Shown here piece by piece: positions 18,854 to 28,004 of a stretch of DNA of 64,000 bases. The notes below the pieces were generated by a model, which saw only the letters and a list, made by a program, of their open reading frames with translations, was not told the origin of the DNA and searched no databases. The stretch's first letter is position 1. Each line of letters starts with the position of its first letter. The DNA is taken from the NCBI GenBank assembly GCA_031253995.1, contig JAIRVG010000065.1:62001-126000 (forward strand), written 5' to 3'. Position numbers and translations under genes: made by a program. The DNA is from Paucimonas sp. Lineage in GTDB: Bacteria; Pseudomonadota; Gammaproteobacteria; Pseudomonadales; Pseudomonadaceae.

Positions 18854-20263
18854 ATGCGCTATATCAGTACCCGTGGCCAGGCGCCGGCCCTGAATTTCGA
18901 AGACGTGCTGCTGGCTGGCCTGGCCAGCGACGGCGGCCTCTACGTACCGGAGAACCTGCCGCGTTTCACCCAGGAAGAGATCGCTTCCTGGGCCGGCCTG
19001 CCGTACCACGAGCTGGCCTTCCGGGTGATGCGCCCGTTCGTCACCGGCAGCATCGCCGACGCTGACTTCAAGAAGATCCTCGAAGAAACCTACGGCGCGT
19101 TCGCTCACGCCGCGATCGCCCCGCTGCGCCAGCTGAACAGCAACGAGTGGGTCCTGGAGCTGTTCCACGGCCCGACCCTGGCGTTCAAGGACTTCGCCCT
19201 GCAACTGCTCGGTCGCCTGCTCGACCACGTCCTGGCCAAGCGCGGCGAGCGCGTGGTGATCATGGGCGCCACCAGCGGCGACACCGGTTCCGCGGCGATC
19301 GAAGGCTGCCGTCGTTGCGACAACGTCGACATCTTCATCCTGCACCCGCACCAGCGCGTGTCGGAAGTGCAGCGCCGGCAGATGACCACCATCCTCGGCG
19401 AGAACATCCACAACATCGCCATCGAAGGCAACTTCGACGACTGCCAGGAAATGGTCAAGGCCAGCTTCGCCGACCAGGGCTTCCTCAAGGGCACTCGCCT
19501 GGTGGCGGTCAACTCGATCAACTGGGCGCGGATCATGGCCCAGATCGTCTACTACTTCCACGCAGCCCTGCAGCTGGGCGGCCCGGCTCGTTCCGTGGCG
19601 TTCTCGGTGCCGACCGGCAACTTCGGCGACATCTTCGCCGGCTACCTGGCGCGCAACATGGGCCTGCCGATCAGCCAACTGATCGTCGCGACCAACCGCA
19701 ACGACATCCTGCACCGCTTCATGAGCGGCAACCAGTACGTCAAGGAAACCCTGCACGCGACCCTGTCGCCGTCGATGGACATCATGGTCTCGTCGAACTT
19801 CGAGCGCCTGCTGTTCGACCTGCACGGTCGCAACGGCGCGGCGATCGCCGAGCTGATGGCCAACTTCAAGCAGGGTGGCGGCTTCAGCGTCGAGCAAGAC
19901 CGCTGGACCGAAGCACGCAAGCTGTTCGACTCGCTGGCCGTGGATGATGCGCAGACCTGCGAGACCATCGCCGAAGTCTTCGCCCAGACCGGAGAAGTGC
20001 TCGACCCGCACACCGCGATCGGCGTCAAGGCCGCCCGCGAGTGCCGTCGCAGCCTGGACACCCCGATGGTGGTGCTGGGCACCGCGCACCCGGTCAAGTT
20101 CCCGGATGCGGTGGAGAAGGCCGGTGTCGGCAAGGCCCTGGAACTGCCGGCGCACCTGGCCGACCTGTTCTCGCGGGAAGAGCGTTGCACCGTGCTGGCC
20201 AATGACCTGGGCAAGGTTCAGGTGTTCGTCAGCCAGCATGGCAATCGTGGCAAGCCGCTGTAA
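18854..20263 (+). CDS. thrC: Threonine synthase
   Basis: A 469-residue PLP enzyme converting O-phosphohomoserine to threonine. The N terminus MRYISTRGQAP is typical; the PLP lysine is in GPTLAFKDFALQ (about 110-121) and the phosphate loop in GATSGDTGSAAIEG. The length matches the long-form proteobacterial ThrC. It probably forms a unit with hom. Confidence 0.96.
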   Translation: MRYISTRGQAPALNFEDVLLAGLASDGGLYVPENLPRFTQEEIASWAGLPYHELAFRVMRPFVTGSIADADFKKILEETYGAFAHAAIAPLRQLNSNEWVLELFHGPTLAFKDFALQLLGRLLDHVLAKRGERVVIMGATSGDTGSAAIEGCRRCDNVDIFILHPHQRVSEVQRRQMTTILGENIHNIAIEGNFDDCQEMVKASFADQGFLKGTRLVAVNSINWARIMAQIVYYFHAALQLGGPARSVAFSVPTGNFGDIFAGYLARNMGLPISQLIVATNRNDILHRFMSGNQYVKETLHATLSPSMDIMVSSNFERLLFDLHGRNGAAIAELMANFKQGGGFSVEQDRWTEARKLFDSLAVDDAQTCETIAEVFAQTGEVLDPHTAIGVKAARECRRSLDTPMVVLGTAHPVKFPDAVEKAGVGKALELPAHLADLFSREERCTVLANDLGKVQVFVSQHGNRGKPL

Positions 20264-20280
20264 GCGATTGGCCTTGAAGA

Positions 20281-20307
20281 AAGCCCGTCCTCAGTGACGG
20301 GCTTTTT
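20281..20307 (+). terminator. Rho-independent terminator after thrC
   Basis: AAGCCCGTC / GACGGGCTT stem with a six-base loop and a run of five Ts, 17 bp after the thrC stop. Confidence 0.92.
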
Positions 20308-20458
20308 CATTTTGACCAAAAGCACGGCGGGCACGAGGATGGCGCTTCAGACCCCTCCCTGTCGGAAACAATCGCCGTTCTTTCGGATTTATCCTATAGG
20401 TCCCTCCGCACTAATTTCCTAGAGTCGCAGCTTCGTGCCACCACGGAGACCTGCTCCC

Positions 20459-21682
20459 ATGCACTCGCTCAAGGTCCTGATCCTCGAAGACCATCCTTTC
20501 CAGCTCATGGCATTGCACCAGATGCTCAATGCCAATGGCGTGTTCGACGTGCTCGCGGCGGAGTCGGTGAGTTGTGCCACGCAGATGCTCGCCCGGCGCG
20601 GGCCGGTGGATGTCGCCATCTGCGACCTGTACATGGACGGGCCGGACGGCCTGGCCCTGATTCGCCATCTCGCCGAGCAACGCCTGGCCAGCGCACTGAT
20701 CGTCCTCAGCGACGCCGAGCCAGCGCTGCTCGACACCATCGCCGACCTCACCCCGCAACTGGGCCTGCGCCTGCTGGGCTGCCTGCGCAAGCCGGCCAGC
20801 GGAGCGACCTTGCACCGCCTGTTGAGCGACTACCGTGAGGCACCCGGCGAGCCGTCGCCGTCGCCCATGGTCCCTCCCATCCGCGAATTGCACCGGTTGT
20901 CCACCGCGCAACTGGCGCAACTGCGGGAGCAATGGGCGGTGAACTACCAGCCGAGGGTCGACATCGATGGCGCGCTGGTGGGTGTCGAAGCCAAGGTGCG
21001 CTGGCACCACCCGACCCTAGGCTCACTGGCCGCCGGGCAGTTCTTCACCGTGCTGGAAGGCGCCGGTCTGCTGGACATGCTCACCTGGCATGTCCTGGAA
21101 AAGGCCTTGGCACTCAGCACCGCCATCCCGCTGGACGACGGCCGTCCATTGCCGGTGGCGGTCAGGCTGCCGCCGGCGCTGCTACTCGACGAGGAACTGC
21201 TCGCTCGCCTGGAACGGCTTCTGCGGCAGCAAGGCTTGCCACCCAGCAGCCTGACCCTGGAAATCGGCGAAAGCCATTGCGCACAACTCGCAGGCGAGCA
21301 ACTGCAGTGCCTGGAGAAGCTGCATCGCCTGGGCTGCCGTCTGTCGCTCGACGAGTTCGGCCGCGGCACCAGCAACCTGGCACAACTGTTCGACCTGCCC
21401 CTCAGCGAACTGAAGCTGTCGAGTGAGTTCGTACGCGGGATGGCCGAGGATGGCACCAAGGCCGCCGTGGTCGCCGCCGCACTGATCCTGGCACGACGCG
21501 CCGACCTCGGCGTGCTGGTAGAGCACGTCGACACCCACGGTGACTGGCAGGCAGCGCACGGATTGGGGCGTCCGTTGATGCAGGGCCGTTTCATCGCCAG
21601 GCCGATGTCAGGTGGCGAACTGCTCCAGTGGATAGATGCCCGTGAGCCGGAAAAACGGGATCAGAAGGGGCTGGCCTTGTAG
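20459..21682 (+). CDS. Response regulator with receiver and degenerate EAL domain
   Basis: A 407-residue two-domain protein. The receiver domain (1-~125) has the acidic pair E10/D11, phospho-acceptor D56 (CDLYMDGPDG) and K111. The EAL domain (~145-390) keeps the fold (YQPRVD, LEIGES, FGRGTSN) but has lost key catalytic residues: the ExLxR motif reads EAKVR (K179), the Mg-binding Asn of the NLSP-like motif is Arg (AVRLPP, R236), DDFG is DEFG, KID is KLS, and the late AEGVE motif is VEHVD. It is therefore probably not a c-di-GMP phosphodiesterase; it may sense c-di-GMP or act through protein contacts. GGAG lies before the ATG; the GTG 8 codons upstream is less likely. No histidine kinase is adjacent. 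Confidence 0.85.
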   Translation: MHSLKVLILEDHPFQLMALHQMLNANGVFDVLAAESVSCATQMLARRGPVDVAICDLYMDGPDGLALIRHLAEQRLASALIVLSDAEPALLDTIADLTPQLGLRLLGCLRKPASGATLHRLLSDYREAPGEPSPSPMVPPIRELHRLSTAQLAQLREQWAVNYQPRVDIDGALVGVEAKVRWHHPTLGSLAAGQFFTVLEGAGLLDMLTWHVLEKALALSTAIPLDDGRPLPVAVRLPPALLLDEELLARLERLLRQQGLPPSSLTLEIGESHCAQLAGEQLQCLEKLHRLGCRLSLDEFGRGTSNLAQLFDLPLSELKLSSEFVRGMAEDGTKAAVVAAALILARRADLGVLVEHVDTHGDWQAAHGLGRPLMQGRFIARPMSGGELLQWIDAREPEKRDQKGLAL

Positions 21683-21826
21683 TTAGGTGGCTTTTTGATA
21701 TCGCAATTCAATCTGTCATGTTTCCCGGGCATGCTCGCTTTAACCCCTGGTGAAAACCCCGTTTTTCCGAACTTTTCCGGCAGGTGCGGGGTCAGTCGAA
21801 AACCACTTGGTCCTAACGAGGTGAAG

Positions 21827-22111
21827 ATGGAATCGATCAGCATGTTGCTCAATGAAGCCTTGGCACCTTATCAGGTCACCCTGGAACCCCAGGGCGCTGG
21901 CGACTTCAGCGTGTCGCTGCGTGACGAGAATGGTTTCGACATATTGCAACGCACTGCCCGCGCCAGCCAGTTGCAGGACCAGCGCCTGCTGGTGGACCTG
22001 GTGGATGGCCTGCAGCGCGACCTGCGCATCGCCGAAGGGCGCCTGCAGCCCTGCGTGATCGCGGCCTGGCAGCATGCCCGGCAGGGTCGTGGATTATCGG
22101 CTACCTTGTGA
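21827..22111 (+). CDS. Small Pseudomonas protein, DUF3509-like
   Basis: A 94-residue acidic protein: MESISMLLNEALAPYQVTLE, a two-strand region (FSVSLRDENGFDIL) and a helix (LVDLVDGLQRDLRIAEG). This layout recalls DUF3509, a family of short proteins confined largely to Pseudomonas with no known function. The ATG at 21827 has a good GAGGTGAAG site; the upstream extension to 21695 is not protein-like. It is a single gene with its own terminator ~115 bp downstream. Confidence 0.65.
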   Translation: MESISMLLNEALAPYQVTLEPQGAGDFSVSLRDENGFDILQRTARASQLQDQRLLVDLVDGLQRDLRIAEGRLQPCVIAAWQHARQGRGLSATL

Positions 22112-22224
22112 AAGGAACCTTTGCCGCAGAAGGCAATCAGACACCATACAGGCAGGCGGTGAGCATTTTGCTCCGATGCTGACTGACTGCCTACACGCAA
22201 GGCCCCCCAAGTTGGCCTTCGTTT

Positions 22225-22261
22225 AACCCCGTTCGGGCTCCCCACCGTTCGGGGTTTCTTT
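22225..22261 (+). terminator. Rho-independent terminator between convergent genes
   Basis: AACCCCG / CGGGGTT stem with an 18-base loop, followed by TCTTTTT on the plus strand. It lies 114 bp after the DUF3509-like gene and just before the 3' end of the convergent solute-binding gene. Confidence 0.75.
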
Positions 22262-22272
22262 TTGCCTGCAGA

Positions 22273-23148
22273 TCAGGGGTGGTCTTCGGTGAAGAAGTGC
22301 CGGGCGTCTTCCAGGTAGGTTTCCCGCGTCTGCGCATCGAGCCACTCGGCATAGAGCGGTGGCAGGTTGTCTTCGCGCATCTTCAGCAGCAGCTCGTTGA
22401 TGTGGCTCACGGCCTCGTGGCCCAGCGGGGTGTCGGAACAGCCGACATGGATGAACTGGTATTCGGCAACGCCCTGGATCGGGAAGAAGGCCAGGGCGTC
22501 CAGCGGCTGGCCCAGCTCCTGGGCCAGGTAGCGGATTTCCGGCCAGTAGCCGAGCAGCCATTTCAGGCGCCCCAGGTTCTGCATCTGCAGCAGGCTGCGT
22601 ACCGCGTCGCTGCCGTAGTGCGGTGTCAGCGTGTCCATCGGGGTGGCCTTGAGCAGCAGGTCCACCGGCGTGCTGTAGCTACGCTCGGCGACCATACCCA
22701 GGCGCGCGGTCCGGCTTGCCAGCAGGGCCTTGAGATCGACCTGGCCATCCACCAGGAAGGGCTCGACCATCGCCTCGTCCTGCTTGCGCACGATCAGGCC
22801 GTTGCTCAGGGTGCCCATGCTCGGCACCGAGAAGTGGATGAAACGCGCTCGTTCCGGCGTCCACAGCAGGGTTGGATCGCAGTTGAAGTTGGGTTCCTGG
22901 AGCATCTGCAACGCCCGGGCGCGGTTGACCCGCAGGATGCTGTGCTCGTACTCGGGCATCTGCTCGATCAGCAGGGCGAGCATCTGGTCCACCGCACCCT
23001 CGCTCTTGCGCGTGCCCTCGAAGATGGTCAGCGGGGGCAGGTCGCGCAGCAGCCAGACCAGCCGCTCCTTGGCCGACACCAGGCCGGATGCGCCCAGCAG
23101 CATGCCGAGCAGCAGGCCCAGGCCGGTGCCGCGCAGCAGGCGCGTCAG
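22273..23148 (-). CDS. Extracellular solute-binding protein 3-like (TIGR02285-type)
   Basis: About 291 residues if started at the CTG at 23148-23146. A typical signal peptide follows that codon at once (TRLLRGTGLGLLLGMLLGAS, cleavage after LVSA), then a periplasmic binding fold with WLLRDLPPLTIFEGTRK and CDPTLLWTPERARFIHFSVP. The family resembles amino-acid-binding proteins but is often not tied to a transporter. No in-frame ATG/GTG/TTG fits the signal peptide start; the CTG overlaps the stop of the upstream CoA-transferase gene (CTGA), where most such pairs have ATGA. In-frame starts further upstream (to 23247) would overlap the CoA-transferase by 100 bp. I call the gene confidently, the start with less certainty. 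Confidence 0.75.
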   Translation of the reverse strand: MTRLLRGTGLGLLLGMLLGASGLVSAKERLVWLLRDLPPLTIFEGTRKSEGAVDQMLALLIEQMPEYEHSILRVNRARALQMLQEPNFNCDPTLLWTPERARFIHFSVPSMGTLSNGLIVRKQDEAMVEPFLVDGQVDLKALLASRTARLGMVAERSYSTPVDLLLKATPMDTLTPHYGSDAVRSLLQMQNLGRLKWLLGYWPEIRYLAQELGQPLDALAFFPIQGVAEYQFIHVGCSDTPLGHEAVSHINELLLKMREDNLPPLYAEWLDAQTRETYLEDARHFFTEDHP

Positions 23149-24344
23149 ATGGCACCCTGCTCGCGCAGGTCGCTGATGGCCGACGGGCTGTAGCCCAGTT
23201 CGCCCAGCAAGCGGTCGGTGTGTTCGCCCAGCTTCGGTCCGACCCATTCGCTGGAGCCGGGAGTGTCGGACAGCTTGGGCACGATGCCCGGCATCTTGAA
23301 CGGCTTGCCGTCCGGCAGCTTCGCCTGGAGGAACATCTCGCGGGCGAGGAATTGCGGGTCGGTGAACATGTCCTCGGCGCTATAGATGCGGCTGGCCGGC
23401 ACCTGCGCGTCGTTCAGGGTCTGCATCAATGCATCCAGCGGCACGCTGTTGGCCCAGCGGTCGATCACCCCGTACAGCTCGTCGCGGCGCAGGTCGCGGC
23501 CGTCGTTGCTGGCCAGGCTCGGATCCTCGGCCAGGTCGGTGCGGCCGATGGCGAGCATGAAGCGCTTGAAGATGGCATCGCCGTTGGCGCCGATCTGTAC
23601 GTGCTTGCCATCGGCGCTGGTGTGGATGGAAGAGGGCGTGATGCCCGGCATGATGTTGCCGGTGCGCTCGCGGATGAAACCGAACACGTCGAATTCCGGG
23701 ACCATGCTTTCCATCATGGCGAAGATCGCTTCGTACAGCGCCACGTCGACCACCTGGCCTTCGCCGCCGTTGACTTCGCGATGCCGCAGCGCCATCAGCG
23801 CGCCGATCACTCCCCACAGGGCAGCGATCGAGTCACCGATGGAAATCCCCGTGCGCACCGGCGGGCGGTCCTCGAAACCGGTGATGTAGCGCAGCCCGCC
23901 CATGGATTCGCCCACCGCGCCGAAGCCCGGCTGGTCCTTCATCGGCCCGGTCTGGCCGAAGCCGGACAGGCGCACCATGACCAGCTTCGGGTTCAGCGCC
24001 TTGAGCACGTCCCAGCCCAGGCCGAGCTTTTCCAGCACGCCGGGGCGGAAGTTCTCGATCAGGATGTCGGCGTCGGCCAGCAGGCGCTTGAGGATCGCCA
24101 TGCCTTCCGGGTGCTTGAGGTTGAGGGTCAGCGACTGCTTGTTGCGGGCCTGGACGAACCACCACAGCGAGGTGCCCTCGTACAGCTTGCGCCACTTGCG
24201 CAGCGGGTCGCCGCCGTCCGGGGACTCGACCTTGACCACCTGGGCGCCGAATTCGGCGCAGATGCGCGAGGCGAAGGGCCCTGCGATCAGGGTTCCGAGT
24301 TCGACGACTTTCAGACCGGCGAGGGGTTTGCTGGGCAGCGACAT
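23145..24344 (-). CDS. CoA-transferase family III (CaiB/BaiF) protein
   Basis: A 399-residue class III CoA-transferase that moves CoA between carboxylic acids. The N-terminal LAGLKVVELGTLIAGPFASR, VVKVESPDGGDPLRKW and LNLKHPEGMAILKRLL, and the central PGFGAVGESMGGLRYITG are family hallmarks; the catalytic Asp is probably in the DQPG segment (about 156-159). Substrate is unknown. The ATG at 24344 is chosen over 24386 because homology begins at SLPSKPLAGLKV. Its stop overlaps the following solute-binding gene by 4 bases, so the two are coupled. Confidence 0.9.
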   Translation of the reverse strand: MSLPSKPLAGLKVVELGTLIAGPFASRICAEFGAQVVKVESPDGGDPLRKWRKLYEGTSLWWFVQARNKQSLTLNLKHPEGMAILKRLLADADILIENFRPGVLEKLGLGWDVLKALNPKLVMVRLSGFGQTGPMKDQPGFGAVGESMGGLRYITGFEDRPPVRTGISIGDSIAALWGVIGALMALRHREVNGGEGQVVDVALYEAIFAMMESMVPEFDVFGFIRERTGNIMPGITPSSIHTSADGKHVQIGANGDAIFKRFMLAIGRTDLAEDPSLASNDGRDLRRDELYGVIDRWANSVPLDALMQTLNDAQVPASRIYSAEDMFTDPQFLAREMFLQAKLPDGKPFKMPGIVPKLSDTPGSSEWVGPKLGEHTDRLLGELGYSPSAISDLREQGAI

Positions 24345-24496
24345 CAGGGCATCCGTGGCGATGGGGGGAGCGCTCGTTTTTATCACAGGGCGAGAGCGCC
24401 AGATACTGTTGTAGCTCAGGATTGTGGCAGCGCGTCGTCGATTGCCGGCGCATCGGTTAGACTGTGCGACTTTTCCGATACCAGAAGCCCGCCCCC

Positions 24497-25039
24497 ATGG
24501 CCCAGCCGTCCACCACCTACAAATTCGAACTGAACCTCACCGACCTCGACCGCGGCGTCTACGAAAGCGTCAAGCAGACCATCGCCCGCCACCCGTCGGA
24601 AACCGAGGAGCGCATGGCCGTGCGGCTGCTGGCCTACGCCCTGTGGTACAACGAGAACCTGTCGTTCGGCCGTGGTCTGTCGGACGTAGACGAAGCCGCG
24701 CTGTGGGAAAAGAGCCTGGATGACCGCATCCTGCACTGGATCGAAGTCGGCCAGCCGGACGCCGACCGCCTGACCTGGTGCTCGCGCCGCACCGAGCGCA
24801 CCAGCCTGCTGGCCTACGGCAGCCTGCGGGTCTGGCAGAACAAGGTGGTGGATGCGGTGAAGGGTCTGAAGAACCTGAATATCGCCGCCGTTCCCCAGGA
24901 CGTCCTGGAAACCCTGGCCACCGATATGCCGCGTTCGATCAAGTGGGACGTGATGATCAGCGAAGGCACGGTGTTCGTCACCGACGACCGCGGCCAGCAC
25001 GAAGTGCAGCTGGAGTGGCTGCTCGGCGAGCGTGGCTGA
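24497..25039 (+). CDS. yaeQ: YaeQ family protein
   Basis: A 180-residue cytoplasmic protein with a PD-(D/E)XK nuclease-like fold; its role in E. coli remains unclear (it can suppress loss of RfaH). The start MAQPSTTYKFELNLTDLDRG and the block HPSETEERMAVRLLAYALWY are highly characteristic. It ends 6 bp before recJ, so the two are cotranscribed. Confidence 0.9.
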   Translation: MAQPSTTYKFELNLTDLDRGVYESVKQTIARHPSETEERMAVRLLAYALWYNENLSFGRGLSDVDEAALWEKSLDDRILHWIEVGQPDADRLTWCSRRTERTSLLAYGSLRVWQNKVVDAVKGLKNLNIAAVPQDVLETLATDMPRSIKWDVMISEGTVFVTDDRGQHEVQLEWLLGERG

Positions 25040-25045
25040 GCCCCG

Positions 25046-26755
25046 ATGCGTATCGAACCGCGATCCCTGCCGCCGACCCTGCCGTTCCTCGGCGACCTGC
25101 CGCCCCTGCTGACCCGCCTGTACGCCGCACGCGGCGTGCAGAGCGCCGAAGAGCTGGACAAGAGCCTGGCGCGGTTGCTGCCGTTCACCCTGCTCAAGGG
25201 CATCGACGCGGCGGTGGACCTGCTGGTCGAGGCCCTGGCCAGTCGCCAGCGCATCCTGATCGTCGGTGACTTCGATGCCGACGGCGCCACCGCCAGCAGC
25301 GTCGGCGTGCTCGGCCTGCGCCTGCTGGGCGCGGCCCATGTCGACTACCTGGTGCCCAACCGTTTCGAATACGGCTACGGCCTGACCCCGGAGATCGTCG
25401 CGGTGGCGCTGCAGCGCTCGCCAGACCTGCTGATCACCGTGGACAACGGTATCTCCAGCGTCGAGGGCGTGGCGGCTGCGCGGGCGGCGGGGCTGAAAGT
25501 GCTGGTCACCGACCACCACCTGCCGGGCCACGAACTGCCCCAGGCCGATGCCATCGTCAACCCCAACCAGCCGGGTTGCGAGTTCCCGAGCAAGTCCCTG
25601 GCCGGGGTCGGGGTGATCTTCTACGTGCTGATGGCCCTGCGCGCCCGCCTGCGCAGCCAGGGGCACTACGAGAACAGGGCACAGCCGAACCTCGGCGAAC
25701 TGCTCGACCTGGTGGCCCTGGGCAGCGTCGCCGACGTGGTGCCGCTGGACGCCAACAACCGCATCCTGGTGCACCAGGGCCTGGAGCGCATCCGCGCCGG
25801 TCGTGCCCGTGCCGGGCTCAAGGCGATCCTCGAAGTGGCCCGCCGTGATCACCGACGCATCACCTCCACCGACCTCGGTTTCATCCTCGGCCCGCGGCTC
25901 AACGCCGCCGGGCGCCTGGACGACATGAGCCTGGGCATCGAATGCCTGCTCAGTGAGGACGAGACGTTGGCGCGGGACATGGCGGTGCAACTGGACGAAC
26001 TGAACCAGGACCGCAAGTCCATCGAGCAGGGCATGCAGCGCGAGGCCCTGGCCCAGCTCAAGGACCTGCCCGTCGAGTCCATGCCGTTCGGGCTGTGCCT
26101 GTTCGAGGCCGACTGGCACCAGGGCGTGATCGGCATCCTCGCCTCGCGCCTGAAGGAGCGTTACCACCGGCCGACCATCGCCTTCGCCGATGCCGGCGAG
26201 GGCATGCTCAAGGGCTCGGCGCGGTCGGTGCCGGGCTTCCATATCCGCGATGCGCTGGATGCGGTGGCAGCGCGCCATCCGCAACTGATCAGCAAGTTCG
26301 GTGGCCACGCCATGGCCGCCGGCCTGTCGTTGCCGGCGGACAACTTCCCGGCCTTCGCCGAAGCCTTCGACGAAGAAGTGCGCCGGCAGCTGCGGGAAGA
26401 GGACCTGACCGGGCGCCTGCTCTCCGACGGCACCCTGGCGGTTGAGGAATTCCACCTGGAACTGGCCCGCGCCTTGCGTCATGCCGGTCCCTGGGGCCAG
26501 CACTTCCCCGAACCGCTGTTCCACGGCGTGTTCCAGCTGGTGGAACAGCGCGTGGTCGGCGAGCGGCACCTCAAGGTGGTGCTCAAGAGCGAATGCGGCT
26601 CGGTGAAGCTGGACGGCATCGCCTTCAGCGTCGACCGCGAAGTCTGGCCGAACCCCACGGTGCGCTGGGTGGAGCTGGCCTACAAGCTCGACGTCAACGA
26701 GTTCCGTGGCCAGGAAAGCGTGCAACTGATGATCGCGCATATGGAGCCGCGCTGA
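25046..26755 (+). CDS. recJ: Single-stranded-DNA-specific exonuclease RecJ
   Basis: A 569-residue DHH-family 5'-3' exonuclease acting in recombination, mismatch and base excision repair. Motifs: GDFDADGATA (about residues 72-81), DNGIS, VTDHHLPGHELP (DHH), and GGHAMAAGLSLP in the DHHA1 domain (about 420). The C-terminal OB-fold region follows. Length is in the usual range. It lies directly after yaeQ. Confidence 0.97.
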   Translation: MRIEPRSLPPTLPFLGDLPPLLTRLYAARGVQSAEELDKSLARLLPFTLLKGIDAAVDLLVEALASRQRILIVGDFDADGATASSVGVLGLRLLGAAHVDYLVPNRFEYGYGLTPEIVAVALQRSPDLLITVDNGISSVEGVAAARAAGLKVLVTDHHLPGHELPQADAIVNPNQPGCEFPSKSLAGVGVIFYVLMALRARLRSQGHYENRAQPNLGELLDLVALGSVADVVPLDANNRILVHQGLERIRAGRARAGLKAILEVARRDHRRITSTDLGFILGPRLNAAGRLDDMSLGIECLLSEDETLARDMAVQLDELNQDRKSIEQGMQREALAQLKDLPVESMPFGLCLFEADWHQGVIGILASRLKERYHRPTIAFADAGEGMLKGSARSVPGFHIRDALDAVAARHPQLISKFGGHAMAAGLSLPADNFPAFAEAFDEEVRRQLREEDLTGRLLSDGTLAVEEFHLELARALRHAGPWGQHFPEPLFHGVFQLVEQRVVGERHLKVVLKSECGSVKLDGIAFSVDREVWPNPTVRWVELAYKLDVNEFRGQESVQLMIAHMEPR

Positions 26756-26860
26756 TCGGGCGTAGGATTGTGGTCTAGGCTGTGTAGGACCGGCACTGAG
26801 CCAAAGGGAAGAATGAGCGCTCGGTCCGGCCTACCATTCGGAGTCCAGAGAGGTGCTGTC

Positions 26861-27967
26861 ATGAGCCTTCTGCTTGAGCCCTACACCCTGCGTCAGCTGA
26901 CCCTGCCCAACCGCATCGCGGTATCCCCCATGTGCCAGTATTCCAGCGTCGATGGCCTGGCCAACGACTGGCACCTGGTCCACCTCGGCAGCCGTGCCGT
27001 CGGCGGTGCCGGGCTGATCTTCACCGAAGCCGTGGCGGTTACCGCCGAAGGTCGCATCACCGCCCAGGACCTGGGCCTGTGGGACGACGTGCAGATCCCG
27101 CCACTGCAACGCATCACCCGTTTCGTCACTGCCCAGGGCGCCGTGCCCGGCATCCAGCTGGCCCATGCCGGGCGCAAGGCCAGCACCCATCGGCCGTGGC
27201 TGGGCAAGCACGGCAGCATCAGGCCGGATGACGGCGGCTGGATCCCGGTGGGGCCGTCGAAGATAGCGTTCGACCCGGAACATACGCCGCCCAGCGAACT
27301 CAGCGAAGGGCAGATCCGTGACGTTATCGACGCCTTCGTCGCCGCGGCCAAGCGCGCGCTGGTGGCGGGGTTCAAGGTGGTGGAGATCCATGCGGCCCAT
27401 GGCTATCTGCTGCACCAGTTCCTGTCGCCGTTGAGCAACCAGCGGCGGGACAGCTATGGCAGTTGTTTCGACAATCGCATTCGCCTGACCTTGCAGGTCA
27501 CCGAGGCGGTGCGTGAGGTATGGCCGGAATCCTTGCCGCTGTTCGTGCGGGTGTCGGCGACGGATTGGGTGGAGGATGGCTGGAACCCGGACGAGACCGT
27601 GGAGCTGGCCCGGCGCCTGAAAGCATTGGGGGCGGACCTGATCGATGTGTCATCCGGCGGGACATCGGTGCATGCCGAGATTCCCACTGGCCCTGGCTAC
27701 CAGACCCGTTTTGCGGAGCGGGTGCGCAAGGAGTCGGGCATTTCCACCGGCACGGTCGGCCTGATCACCGAGCCGGCGCAGGCCGAGCATATCCTGCGCA
27801 CCGGGCAGGCGGACCTGATCTTCCTGGCGCGGGAACTGCTGCGCGATCCGTACTGGCCGCTGCATGCCGATGATGATCTTGGCGGCAACAAGGCGACGTG
27901 GCCGGCGCAGTATCAGCGGGCGACGAGTCGGGAGCAGCCGATTCATGAGTCTGATCTGAGGGATTGA
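26861..27967 (+). CDS. NADH:flavin oxidoreductase, Old Yellow Enzyme family (YqjM/XenA-like)
   Basis: A 368-residue FMN-dependent ene-reductase in a TIM barrel. The thermophilic-like class signature MCQYSS (Cys25) near the N terminus, HAGRKAS (about 102-108) and the substrate-binding HAAHGYLLHQFLSP (about 175-188) are present. The usual YGGSxxNR reads YGSCFDNR. Such enzymes reduce alpha,beta-unsaturated carbonyls, and XenA relatives reduce nitro compounds. The ATG at 26861 has AGAGAGGTG upstream. It is a single gene; the physiological substrate is unknown. Confidence 0.92.
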   Translation: MSLLLEPYTLRQLTLPNRIAVSPMCQYSSVDGLANDWHLVHLGSRAVGGAGLIFTEAVAVTAEGRITAQDLGLWDDVQIPPLQRITRFVTAQGAVPGIQLAHAGRKASTHRPWLGKHGSIRPDDGGWIPVGPSKIAFDPEHTPPSELSEGQIRDVIDAFVAAAKRALVAGFKVVEIHAAHGYLLHQFLSPLSNQRRDSYGSCFDNRIRLTLQVTEAVREVWPESLPLFVRVSATDWVEDGWNPDETVELARRLKALGADLIDVSSGGTSVHAEIPTGPGYQTRFAERVRKESGISTGTVGLITEPAQAEHILRTGQADLIFLARELLRDPYWPLHADDDLGGNKATWPAQYQRATSREQPIHESDLRD

Positions 27968-27976
27968 AAGCTGAAA

Positions 27977-28000
27977 GGGGCAGGTCTTTCGATCTGCCCC
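27977..28000. terminator. Hairpin between convergent OYE and hicB genes
   Basis: GGGGCAG / CTGCCCC stem with a ten-base loop. On the minus strand it is followed by TTTCAGCTTTC, on the plus strand by no T-run, so it is a weak terminator candidate for hicAB. Confidence 0.5.
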
Positions 28001-28004
28001 ATCG

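Noticed and set aside
24416..26740. 774-codon minus-strand open frame opposite yaeQ-recJ
   Set aside because: RecJ and YaeQ motifs on the plus strand are complete; the opposite translation is low-complexity.
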